Source of the DNA: Ulvibacter sp. MAR_2010_11 | Lineage (GTDB): Bacteria; Bacteroidota; Bacteroidia; Flavobacteriales; Flavobacteriaceae | NCBI RefSeq assembly: GCF_002813135.1 | Contig: NZ_PHTY01000001.1 | Span: 2,599,501 to 2,663,500, forward strand | Direction of reading: 5' to 3' | Length of the DNA: 64,000 bases | Notes under the pieces: generated by a model | The model's input: only the letters and a program-made list of their open reading frames with translations | Told to the model about the DNA's origin: nothing | Database searches by the model: none | Shown: positions 19,441 to 26,762 of the stretch, piece after piece | How the letters are laid out: every line of letters starts with the position of its first letter | Position numbering within the stretch: position 1 is the first letter of the stretch | Program-made: the position numbers and the translations under genes

Positions 19441-21270
19441 TTACATTTTTAAATATAGTTCTTTCAGCTTGTCACGAGTTATAATGGTTTCCCAATTGTC
19501 TCCAAGCGCATTTTCCCAAAGCGGCACCAGGCTCAGCGCAATATCGATCATTGTGTTCATCTGATCTTCGGTTAAATTTGCGCATAAGTGCTGTGGAATT
19601 TCAATTTCGTGGGCTTTTACCATCTTTTTAAACAAGATAACATCCTTCGGATAAAATTCTTCCAAATGGTCAAAAACAATACAGTTTCCTACTCCGTGCT
19701 TTGTGCCCAAGACGTATGAAAGTCCGTAGCTCATCGCATGTGCCACTCCTACTTGAGAATAAGCAATACTCATCCCTCCATGCCAGGAGGCCATCATTAA
19801 TTTTCCACGGGATTCCTCTTCGGTAAGCATATTGTCAACGAATATTTCTCTGCACAAATCGTAGGCCTTTTCACCATAACTCTCACTGAAGGCATTCAGA
19901 AAAGTGCCATTTAAGGATTCCACACAATGAATAAAACAATCCATTCCTGTGTAAAACCATTGGTTCTTGGGAACGCCTATCGTAAGATCCGGATCGAGAA
20001 TTACCTGATCGAAGGGTGTGAAATCGCTATTGATTCCAAGCTTTCTTACTGGTCCCGAAAGCACTGTAGTTCTTGAAACTTCTGCTCCGGTGCCTGAAAT
20101 TGTTGGTATTCCCACATGATAAATTGCCTTTGTCTTCACCAGATCCCAACCTTGATAGTCGGCCGCACTCCCCTTATTAGTAAGCATGATGGACACAGCC
20201 TTTGCCAAATCTAAAATGGTTCCCCCTCCTATTCCAATGATGCCGGAAGGTTTATAGGTGAATTCAGTTTTTATCTCTTTTACAATTTGATCTACCTGTG
20301 ACGTTTTGGGCTCTTCGTTTGCTGAAATAAACAAAATCTTGTCGTTAAAACGCGGATTGATTCGGTCTATTAACTCTTTATTGTTTTTGAAAACATCGTC
20401 CACCAGAAAGATGAAAGGAGCTTTATCCTTTCGCTGTGGGGCTAAAATTGAGCCTAATTGATCGAAACTTCCTTGTCCGAATACCACCTTAGGCACCATG
20501 GGAAAGTTTCTGTATTTATTATTTACTGTCTCTTTTTTATCTTCTTTCAATACTTTGTTGGCTCTAATGAGGTCTTCGGGCGTATCAATTTCAATTCCTT
20601 GCGTATTAGTTATTGCCATTTTTATATTCTTTCCATATTCTAAGTAACGAATACATTCAATCTTTTCGGCTGCTTCCATAGATCTCATAGGCAATCTGTA
20701 AAAATCCATTAGCGCCGCCTTTCTGAACGCATAAATTCCTTTGTGTTTATAATACTGAACCGCAACGTTTTTATCGCGCGGATACGGAATGGGAGATCTC
20801 GAAAAATACAGTGCAAAGTTGTCTTTATCTACAATCACTTTTACACAGTTAGGATCGCTTATTTCTTTCCAGTCGTGAATTTCGGTCATAAGGGAAGCCA
20901 AATCTATTTTTTCGGCATCCGGGCCGTTAAAAACACTCAACACCTGTTCCAGTCCTTTTTTACTTGTAAAAGGTTCATCCCCCTGCACATTAACCACAAT
21001 ATCGACATCCATGTATTCTACAGCTTCGGCGATGCGATCACTTCCGCAGTCGTGTTCACGAATGCTCATAATAGCTTTCCCTCCGTATTGCTCTATTTCA
21101 TTAAAAATAATTGCGCTATCGGTCACCACATACACCTCGTCGAACAATTTTGTGGCTTTGGCAGCTTCGTACGTTCGAACAATTACAGGTTTTCCACCCA
21201 AATCTTGCATTAACTTTCCCGGGAATCGTGAGGCGCCGTATCGCGCCGGAATCATTGCTATTATCTTCAT
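19441..21270 (-). CDS. fusion of CMP-Kdo synthetase (KdsB) and iron-type alcohol dehydrogenase (KdnB-like)
   Basis: The protein has 609 residues in two parts. Residues about 1-243 are a complete Kds[14 protein letters not shown] at 6-18, NVQGDEPF near 95-101, HKGIYAFR and [10 protein letters not shown]. This domain activates Kdo with CTP for lipopolysaccharide core synthesis. Residues about 262-609 are a complete iron-containing alcohol dehydrogenase with the cofactor loop [28 protein letters not shown] and all four metal ligands D444, H448, H511 and H525. In Shewanella a similar dehydrogenase (KdnB) oxidises C8 of Kdo before amination by KdnA. The fusion therefore suggests synthesis of 8-amino-Kdo. 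KdnA is not in the window. Confidence 0.85.
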   Translation of the reverse strand: MKIIAMIPARYGASRFPGKLMQDLGGKPVIVRTYEAAKATKLFDEVYVVTDSAIIFNEIEQYGGKAIMSIREHDCGSDRIAEAVEYMDVDIVVNVQGDEPFTSKKGLEQVLSVFNGPDAEKIDLASLMTEIHDWKEISDPNCVKVIVDKDNFALYFSRSPIPYPRDKNVAVQYYKHKGIYAFRKAALMDFYRLPMRSMEAAEKIECIRYLEYGKNIKMAITNTQGIEIDTPEDLIRANKVLKEDKKETVNNKYRNFPMVPKVVFGQGSFDQLGSILAPQRKDKAPFIFLVDDVFKNNKELIDRINPRFNDKILFISANEEPKTSQVDQIVKEIKTEFTYKPSGIIGIGGGTILDLAKAVSIMLTNKGSAADYQGWDLVKTKAIYHVGIPTISGTGAEVSRTTVLSGPVRKLGINSDFTPFDQVILDPDLTIGVPKNQWFYTGMDCFIHCVESLNGTFLNAFSESYGEKAYDLCREIFVDNMLTEEESRGKLMMASWHGGMSIAYSQVGVAHAMSYGLSYVLGTKHGVGNCIVFDHLEEFYPKDVILFKKMVKAHEIEIPQHLCANLTEDQMNTMIDIALSLVPLWENALGDNWETIITRDKLKELYLKM

Positions 21271-21369
21271 TCGTGAGATTAGAAGTTATTTTATAAGATG
21301 TACAAATGTCAATATGGTTGCTTATTTTGAATACTAAATAAGGTACAAAAAGTTTCAAAAATAAGAAGA

Positions 21370-21948
21370 TTATACAGGAGTGTGGCGATTTTTCCGAAGC
21401 TTTTTATAAAACTTATATATGAAGTAAAAAAGAAGGAGTACAATCGCAAAGGCCAATACCGGAATAAAAATAGAGAGTATTGCCATAATAATAGAAGTTC
21501 CGGTTTCGACAGTTGTCACAATTGGATTTGCAAACCCTCCTGTAGTAGCGGTAGATCCCATACGCAACATCGAAGTATTTCCTTTAATGGCTGTTGCTGT
21601 ACCTCCTCCGGCAATAATAGCAAGTGCCCATGTAATTATCGGACTTAAGTCTGATACAGTAGCCACCATTACGGCAGTACCGGCAATCGCAGCCATAGGT
21701 ACCGCAATAGTATCCAAAGCATTGTCTAACCAGGGAATGTAGTATCCGAAAATTTCAACACAGGTAGCAATTGCAAGCGTGATCACTGCTGCGATACTTC
21801 CAATCCATTGCCAGCTTTCATTAAGAGGAATAATTTCGTAATGCCCTGCAACACTCAAAACCAGCAAAGGTAAGAACACACGAAAACCCACTGCAGCCGC
21901 CAACCCAATTCCCAAGCAAACACTAATTAAAATTTCTACAGTATCCAT
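21370..21948 (-). CDS. DUF4126 family membrane protein
   Basis: The 192-residue protein is very hydrophobic, with about five membrane segments and glycine-rich stretches such as CLGIGLAAAVGFRVFLPLL and AIIAGGGTATAIKG. This pattern is that of DUF4126, a family of inner-membrane proteins with no known function. It ends in a basic cytoplasmic tail. It lies 3 bases after the helicase gene and is probably cotranscribed with it. Confidence 0.82.
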   Translation of the reverse strand: MDTVEILISVCLGIGLAAAVGFRVFLPLLVLSVAGHYEIIPLNESWQWIGSIAAVITLAIATCVEIFGYYIPWLDNALDTIAVPMAAIAGTAVMVATVSDLSPIITWALAIIAGGGTATAIKGNTSMLRMGSTATTGGFANPIVTTVETGTSIIMAILSIFIPVLAFAIVLLLFYFIYKFYKKLRKNRHTPV

Positions 21949-21951
21949 GCC

Positions 21952-23379
21952 TTACGAATCTACAAAAAACTCATCTTTAAAGCCAATGAGGTACAATTTT
22001 TCTTTGGCACGTGTAATTGCAGTATACAACCATCGCAGGTATTCCTTGTCGATACCATTTGGCAAATACGGCTGCTCTACAAAAACGGTGTTCCACTGAC
22101 CTCCTTGCGATTTATGACAGGTAATGGCATAGGAAAACTTTACTTGGAGCGCATTAAAATACTTATTGTTTTTTACTGAAAGAAACCGTTTGTAATTGGA
22201 TTTCTCGGAAGCGTAATCCTGCATCACTTCCTGATACAGTTTATTGGCATCTTCATAGGAAAGTGAAGGTGTTTCGGAAGTTAGCGTGTCTAACAATAAT
22301 ACGGTGTCAAAAGGTTTCATATTGGGATAATCGACCATTCTAATTCTTACTTCAGCAAAGCGAAATCCGTATAAATCTTTAAAACTCATAATTTCCAGCA
22401 CCTCGATAATATCTCCGTTCGCAATAAATCCGGCTTCGGTAGTGGGTTGTACCCAAAAGTAATTGTTCTTTACCACCATTAGATAATCCCCTGCCGAAAG
22501 CTCTTCCTCCTGAAAAAGAATTCGATTTCTGATATTCTGATTGTATAAATTAGCGCGCTTGTTGGATCGAACGATTATCACTGTGTCTTCATTCCCCAAT
22601 GTGGAATAACTATCCTGAATCGCATCCATAAGTTCTTGTCCGTCTAGGGGACGAATAACATCGGGATAGCCAAGCTCGGTGAATTTAAAGGCTTCAAAAA
22701 GACCGTCTTCAATTCGGCTTCTCATCTCGGTGGCATTAATAAGAATGCCACTATCCTGTTGCTGCCTCACGACCTCGTCCATCTCCAGCTCGATTACTTG
22801 TTTGCTATAATAGTTCTCCAGTGTATGCTTGTCTAAGGCCGGGCTAATAGCTAGTTTTACAGGAGGCAATTGGGCGGTATCACCTATTAGCAATAGTTTA
22901 CAACGGTGGCCGCTATACACATACTGCATTAAATCGTCTAGTAAGGAGCCGTTTTCAAAAAGTTTTGATTCCGAATTGATATCGGGTATCATTGAGGCTT
23001 CGTCGACTATAAATATAACATTCCGATGTTTATTTTTTTGAAGTGTAAAAGAAACTCCGCCTCCCTTTTTACTTTTTGGATAGTATATTTTCTTATGGAT
23101 TGTAAACGCTTCTTTGTTTGAGTAGTTACTTATTACTTTTGCAGCTCTTCCGGTTGGAGCCAAAAGGACCGCCGATTTTTTAGCCTTCCATAAATTTTTA
23201 ACCAAAGTTCCTACAATGGTAGTTTTGCCGGTTCCCGCATACCCTTTGAGCAAAAAGATCTCATTGTGATTGTCGTTTGTAATAAAACCGGCCAATAATT
23301 GAAGCGCAACATCCTGCTTTGGGGTTGTGGTGTGAGGAAAATCGCTCTTTAATAAGCTATAAAACTGAGAAACATTCAT
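21952..23379 (-). CDS. RecD/Dda-like superfamily 1B DNA helicase
   Basis: The 475-residue protein has Walker A GYAGTGKTT at 46-54, a Walker B region IFIVDEASM, a GDTAQLPPVK motif III and a C-terminal UvrD_C_2 domain with ITCHKSQGGQW and LYTAITRAKEKLYLIG. These features place it among short 5'-to-3' helicases related to RecD2 and phage Dda, without the long N-terminal domain of RecD2. A role in repair or restart is likely, but the partner is unknown. No recB or recC gene is in the window. Confidence 0.88.
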   Translation of the reverse strand: MNVSQFYSLLKSDFPHTTTPKQDVALQLLAGFITNDNHNEIFLLKGYAGTGKTTIVGTLVKNLWKAKKSAVLLAPTGRAAKVISNYSNKEAFTIHKKIYYPKSKKGGGVSFTLQKNKHRNVIFIVDEASMIPDINSESKLFENGSLLDDLMQYVYSGHRCKLLLIGDTAQLPPVKLAISPALDKHTLENYYSKQVIELEMDEVVRQQQDSGILINATEMRSRIEDGLFEAFKFTELGYPDVIRPLDGQELMDAIQDSYSTLGNEDTVIIVRSNKRANLYNQNIRNRILFQEEELSAGDYLMVVKNNYFWVQPTTEAGFIANGDIIEVLEIMSFKDLYGFRFAEVRIRMVDYPNMKPFDTVLLLDTLTSETPSLSYEDANKLYQEVMQDYASEKSNYKRFLSVKNNKYFNALQVKFSYAITCHKSQGGQWNTVFVEQPYLPNGIDKEYLRWLYTAITRAKEKLYLIGFKDEFFVDS

Positions 23380-23457
23380 GAAAACTGCACTGTCTTAGAG
23401 GCTTTAAAGATAGCTATGATTTTTTCGGAATATACTTTAACGAACAAAAAAAAATTG

Positions 23458-23465
23458 TAGATTTG
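23458..23465 (+). promoter_or_regulatory. promoter -7 element upstream of the 23.5-kb operon
   Basis: TAGATTTG fits the consensus and precedes the first gene of the operon by 42 bases. A TTG at the expected -33 distance is not evident. Confidence 0.4.
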
Positions 23466-23507
23466 CGATAGACCTATTTAGTACAACATTTTTAAACTCT
23501 CAAAATA

Positions 23508-24170
23508 ATGAAACTTGCAATACAGCTACTTCTTTGGATAGTAATTATCTTTTTAGGATACCAACTTTATAATTCTATTCAAGGGCCAATTGAATTTAAT
23601 AAGGTGAAAGAGGCTCGTTACGCCAAAATCATAAAGAATTTAAAAGATATTAGAGATGCCGAGTTGGCATATCAAGAGATTAATGGAAAGTTTACCGGAG
23701 ATTTTGACAGTTTGGTGCGTTTTATAGATACTGCCCAATTTGCTATTGTTCAGCGTCGTGATACAAGTTTTGCTGATGTTGCTAAAAACAAGGCATTCGG
23801 ACTTACAGAGGGTTACTTTATTGAGAAAGTGTTACTTGACACGTTAGGTTTTACTCCTGTAAGAGATTCGTTGTACGGAGGAACAGATCGTTATAAATCC
23901 ATGATGAATATTCCGGTAAAAGGCGTAGACACTAAAATTGAATTGTCGGCCGGAAAACTTAAAAAGAACGATGCTACCTATTCGGTTTTTGAAGCAAAAG
24001 TTGCTAAGGATGTCATCCTATCAGATCTTGACCGAGATTTATTGGTTCAGGAAAAACAGGTGGTTTCAGTAGACGGTGTAAATGGTACTCATCTAAAAGT
24101 AGGTTCCATGACCGAGGTTAACACAAGTGGAAACTGGCCAAAAATATACGACACTGCAAAAGACCAATAA
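23508..24170 (+). CDS. membrane-anchored conserved protein of unknown function
   Basis: I do not recognise a function. The 220-residue protein begins with one hydrophobic segment (residues about 5-22, LLLWIVIIFLGYQLYN), after which the chain is soluble and rich in Asp and Lys. This suggests a single-pass anchor with the remainder in the periplasm, or an uncleaved signal. It begins an apparent operon with a DUF3822 protein, rsmD and two small paralogues. The next reading frame overlaps its 3' end. Confidence 0.75.
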   Translation: MKLAIQLLLWIVIIFLGYQLYNSIQGPIEFNKVKEARYAKIIKNLKDIRDAELAYQEINGKFTGDFDSLVRFIDTAQFAIVQRRDTSFADVAKNKAFGLTEGYFIEKVLLDTLGFTPVRDSLYGGTDRYKSMMNIPVKGVDTKIELSAGKLKKNDATYSVFEAKVAKDVILSDLDRDLLVQEKQVVSVDGVNGTHLKVGSMTEVNTSGNWPKIYDTAKDQ

Positions 24171-24972
24171 CATAGATCCTAATTCAAATAAAAGACTGTC
24201 CGTTCAAGTTACATTGACCGGACTTTCTTTTTTGGTGTCAGTTTCAGATACCAAAGAAATAGTCTTTTATTCTGAAAAAAAATTCAGTAGTTCAAGTACT
24301 CCCGAAGAGCTTCTGGTGGAAATGGAAACTGTTTTTTCAGAAAAAAAAGAATTACAGACCGCCTTCGAAACGGTCACCCTACTCTACGCGACAAATATTT
24401 ACAGTTTGGTTCCTGCCACTTTATTCGACGATTCCAAAGCGAGTGATTACTTAAAATTTAATTCCAAAATTCTTGCTAACGATTTCATTGCACACGATGT
24501 TATCGACATGTATGAAATGGTTGTGGTCTACGTCCCTTTTGTAAACATCAACAATTATTTGTTTGATCGCTTCGGAAGTTTTCAATACCACCATGCCTGT
24601 TCTGTGCTTTTAAAGTCTATTCTCGATGCCGAAAAGCACTCGCAGGAACCAATCGTGTACCTCCATGTATTAGATTCCACCTTCGATGTAATTGTAGTTA
24701 AAAATGGAGGACTTCAGCTATGTAACACCTATTCATACAAGACTCCTGAAGACTTTATTTATTATGTTTTATTTTCTATGGAACAATTGCATTTAAATCC
24801 CGAAACAATAAAGACGGTTTTATGTGGAGCGATTTCTGAAACCGACACAACCTATGAAATTGTATACCGGTATATACGCAATGTTGCATTTGCAGAAAAA
24901 ATGCCTGTTGCAGTGCATACTTCACATTCAGATTCATTTCATTCAAATTACTTACTGGTTAAAAGTCTATAA
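24127..24972 (+). CDS. DUF3822 family protein
   Basis: This is a protein of up to 281 residues in the DUF3822 family, which is restricted to Bacteroidota and resembles an actin-like ATPase fold with unknown role. The start is uncertain. The frame has no ATG near the N-terminus. GTG at 24127 overlaps the previous gene by 44 bases. A CTG at 24154 would give MQKTNNID, closer to the usual start of relatives as I recall them. The stop overlaps the rsmD start by one base (TAATG), so the two are translationally coupled. Confidence 0.8.
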   Translation: METGQKYTTLQKTNNIDPNSNKRLSVQVTLTGLSFLVSVSDTKEIVFYSEKKFSSSSTPEELLVEMETVFSEKKELQTAFETVTLLYATNIYSLVPATLFDDSKASDYLKFNSKILANDFIAHDVIDMYEMVVVYVPFVNINNYLFDRFGSFQYHHACSVLLKSILDAEKHSQEPIVYLHVLDSTFDVIVVKNGGLQLCNTYSYKTPEDFIYYVLFSMEQLHLNPETIKTVLCGAISETDTTYEIVYRYIRNVAFAEKMPVAVHTSHSDSFHSNYLLVKSL

Positions 24973-25508
24973 TGCGAATTATCTCCGGAACATATAAAGG
25001 CAGAAGAATAACGGCTCCAAAGTCATTGCCCGTTCGTCCAACAACAGACATTGCCAAGGAATCTCTTTTTAATATTCTCAATAATCGAGTTTATTTTGAA
25101 GAAATTAAGGTGTTGGACCTTTTTGCCGGAACAGGAAACATAAGTTATGAGTTCGCATCTCGTGGAGTTCCTGAAATAACGAGTGTTGATGAACATTTTG
25201 GTTGTGTAAAGTTTATTCAGGAAACTGCAAAAGAATTCGAATTTCCAATTACGGCTATTAAGGCCGATGTATATAAATATATTGACAAAACATCCATAGG
25301 ATTCGATGTCATCTTTGCAGATCCTCCATACGATTTTCCAACCGTTAAATTTACTGAAATAGTTGATAAAATACTGTTAAACAGGCTACTTAACACAAAC
25401 GGTATGCTTATCATTGAACATTCAAAGCATACAGATCTCTCCCCTCACGCCAATTTTTCTGAAGCCAGAAAATACGGTGGCTCAGTTTTTAGTTTTTTTA
25501 CAACGTGA
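24972..25508 (+). CDS. rsmD: 16S rRNA (guanine966-N2)-methyltransferase
   Basis: This is a 178-residue RsmD. It begins MRIISGTYKGRRI, the family start, has the SAM-binding strand VLDLFAGTGNISYE and the catalytic motif ADPPYDFP. It methylates the exocyclic amine of a guanine in the 16S decoding region during 30S assembly. It overlaps the preceding DUF3822 gene by one base and the possible GTG start of the next gene by four bases. Confidence 0.94.
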   Translation: MRIISGTYKGRRITAPKSLPVRPTTDIAKESLFNILNNRVYFEEIKVLDLFAGTGNISYEFASRGVPEITSVDEHFGCVKFIQETAKEFEFPITAIKADVYKYIDKTSIGFDVIFADPPYDFPTVKFTEIVDKILLNRLLNTNGMLIIEHSKHTDLSPHANFSEARKYGGSVFSFFTT

Positions 25509-25510
25509 AA

Positions 25511-25900
25511 ATGAATACTGCAATTATAGAAAAAATAGAGCTTGACTTTACTTCAATCGAGATATATGAGAATTATCTTATATCCCGAATTAAAGAAGGA
25601 CTTGTTTTTGAAGAAGCACATTTACGGCAGTTCTATGTCATTTTTGAAAAGTACTTCGCCGGCAAGCCATTTGTTTCGATAGCAGATAGAAAGAACGATT
25701 ATACCATTGACCCAAATCTATTGCGAGATTCAAGATTCTCAAATCTGTTGGGGATAGGTGTTATATGTTATTCAGATGCTTCCTTTAACACCGCGTTATT
25801 TGAAAAAACCTTTTTTAAAGGCGCTTTCGAGCCTTTTTACAGCTTAGATGATTGTATTTCCTGGGCTTTAGATTTAATTCATCAATACGAGTCTGAATAA
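25511..25900 (+). CDS. conserved protein of unknown function, family copy B
   Basis: This 129-residue cytoplasmic protein is a paralogue of the proteins at 10598 and 25946. Shared parts are YENYLISRIKEG near residue 19, the core KPFVSIADRKNDYTIDP and a C-terminal SLDDCISWALDL helix. I chose ATG 25511. A GTG at 25505 in the same frame overlaps the rsmD stop and would add two residues. No catalytic motif is recognisable. Position after rsmD suggests cotranscription, not a shared function. Confidence 0.75.
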   Translation: MNTAIIEKIELDFTSIEIYENYLISRIKEGLVFEEAHLRQFYVIFEKYFAGKPFVSIADRKNDYTIDPNLLRDSRFSNLLGIGVICYSDASFNTALFEKTFFKGAFEPFYSLDDCISWALDLIHQYESE

Positions 25901-25945
25901 GGAAAATTCCTTAAATTTACTTATAACCCAATCACTTGCGGTCAC

Positions 25946-26347
25946 ATGGTGCCAAAAACTAAATATGTTATCGATATTGGTTTCGCCACGTTCGATTTAT
26001 ATGAAAACTATTTGGTTGCTACGGTTAATGAAGGAGTTCTTTTCGACACCCCGCATTTACTCAAATTCTACGATATTTTCGACACACATTACTACAACAG
26101 ACCCTTTGGATATATCTCCGACAGGAAAAACGATTATACCATCAATCCTACTTGTTATAAAGATGCCAATAGATTTAATCCAAACTTAGTGGGAGTTGCT
26201 ACTTTGTGTTACAGTGAAGCTACCTACGAAATTTCTCTTTTTGCGGGGCAGTTTTTCGATTACAAACATTGCCCTTTTTATACTATGAAAGAGTGTGTTG
26301 CCTGGATTAATCTACAATTACTGGAAAATAAAAAAGCAGACCTGTAA
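25946..26347 (+). CDS. conserved protein of unknown function, family copy C
   Basis: The 133-residue protein is the third family member and the closest to copy B. YENYLVATVNEG, the core RPFGYISDRKNDYTINP and a final ECVAWINLQL helix line up between the two. Copies B and C are in tandem, 45 bases apart, and look like a local duplication. The last codons overlap the 3' end of the convergent RNase P RNA gene by about 16 bases. Confidence 0.75.
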   Translation: MVPKTKYVIDIGFATFDLYENYLVATVNEGVLFDTPHLLKFYDIFDTHYYNRPFGYISDRKNDYTINPTCYKDANRFNPNLVGVATLCYSEATYEISLFAGQFFDYKHCPFYTMKECVAWINLQLLENKKADL

Positions 26348-26360
26348 GCCGGATTCTGTA

Positions 26361-26393
26361 TCGCCGCACTTCGACAAGCTCAGTGACAGGCGA
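26361..26393. repeat. palindromic interspersed element within rnpB
   Basis: An outer stem TCGCC/GGCGA encloses CACTTCGACAAGCTCAGTG (26367-26385), whose CACT/AGTG ends pair. The inner string resembles a short palindrome I recall as dispersed in many bacterial genomes. Here it forms a variable helix near the RNase P RNA 3' end. Confidence 0.55.
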
Positions 26394-26634
26394 ATCCTTA
26401 TCATTTATCTGGACGCATGGTTACCCATACGTTCTATCTGTCCACCCTCCTGCATCGGGCGGGAACCCTCAAGCACAGGTTTACGTGACATTTCACCGCA
26501 TAGAGTTTACCTGGTTTCACTACAGCATTACCTGTACATACTTTCTGTTGCACTTGTCCTCCTCTCTTTCGCCGAGGCGATAGAGAGTGACGGCCGTTAG
26601 CCGCTATGCTTCCCTATGGTGTCCGGACTTTCCT

Positions 26635-26651
26635 ATCCGCCAAAGGCGGAT
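26635..26651. repeat. GC-rich hairpin in the rnpB 5' domain, P3 position
   Basis: ATCCGCC and GGCGGAT pair around AAA. The inner 15 bases TCCGCCAAAGGCGGA also occur at 40176-40190 in an intergenic repeat cluster. Confidence 0.6.
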
Positions 26652-26672
26652 CGATAAGGCGGTCTGCTTCAG

Positions 26673-26680
26673 CAAAAGTA
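26673..26680 (-). promoter_or_regulatory. rnpB promoter -7 element
   Basis: TACTTTTG on the minus strand fits TAnnTTTG. It ends 3 bases before the 5' strand of P1 (26669), so transcription would begin at or next to the mature RNA end. Confidence 0.5.
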
Positions 26681-26744
26681 AACCAATGTTAATAAATACC
26701 GTAAAATACTAAAGGCTATTTTTTAAAAACTAAGCCTACATCTT

Positions 26745-26752
26745 TATATTTG
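26745..26752 (+). promoter_or_regulatory. dnaX promoter -7 element
   Basis: TATATTTG lies 10 bases before the dnaX ATG, implying a very short leader. It is divergent from the rnpB promoter across about 65 bases. Confidence 0.45.
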
Positions 26753-26762
26753 TTTTACTTCT

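Larger units (their letters stand above)
26332..26669 (-). ncRNA. rnpB: RNase P RNA, bacterial type A-like
   Basis: This is the catalytic RNA that trims tRNA 5' leaders. On the minus strand the order of conserved segments is complete: 5' P1 strand AAGCAGACC (26669-26661), GGAAAGTCCGGAC (26633-26621), GTGCAACAGAAAG, a GGTAAA loop able to bind tRNA CCA ends, ACAGAATCCGGCTTA (26359-26345), and the 3' P1 strand GGTCTGCTT (26342-26334), which pairs perfectly with the 5' end. A T-run follows P1, so P1 plus U-run may end transcription. Ends are estimated to within a few bases. Confidence 0.93.

Noticed and set aside
19441-21270. KdsB-KdnB fusion as an assembly or frameshift artefact
   Set aside because: The two domains are in one uninterrupted frame, each is complete, and a plausible charged linker ([15 protein letters not shown]) joins them. 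Read-level confirmation would still be useful.
26295-26600. Open frames of 101 and 66 codons antisense to rnpB
   Set aside because: They overlap the full length of a well-supported structural RNA gene and have no protein-like composition.
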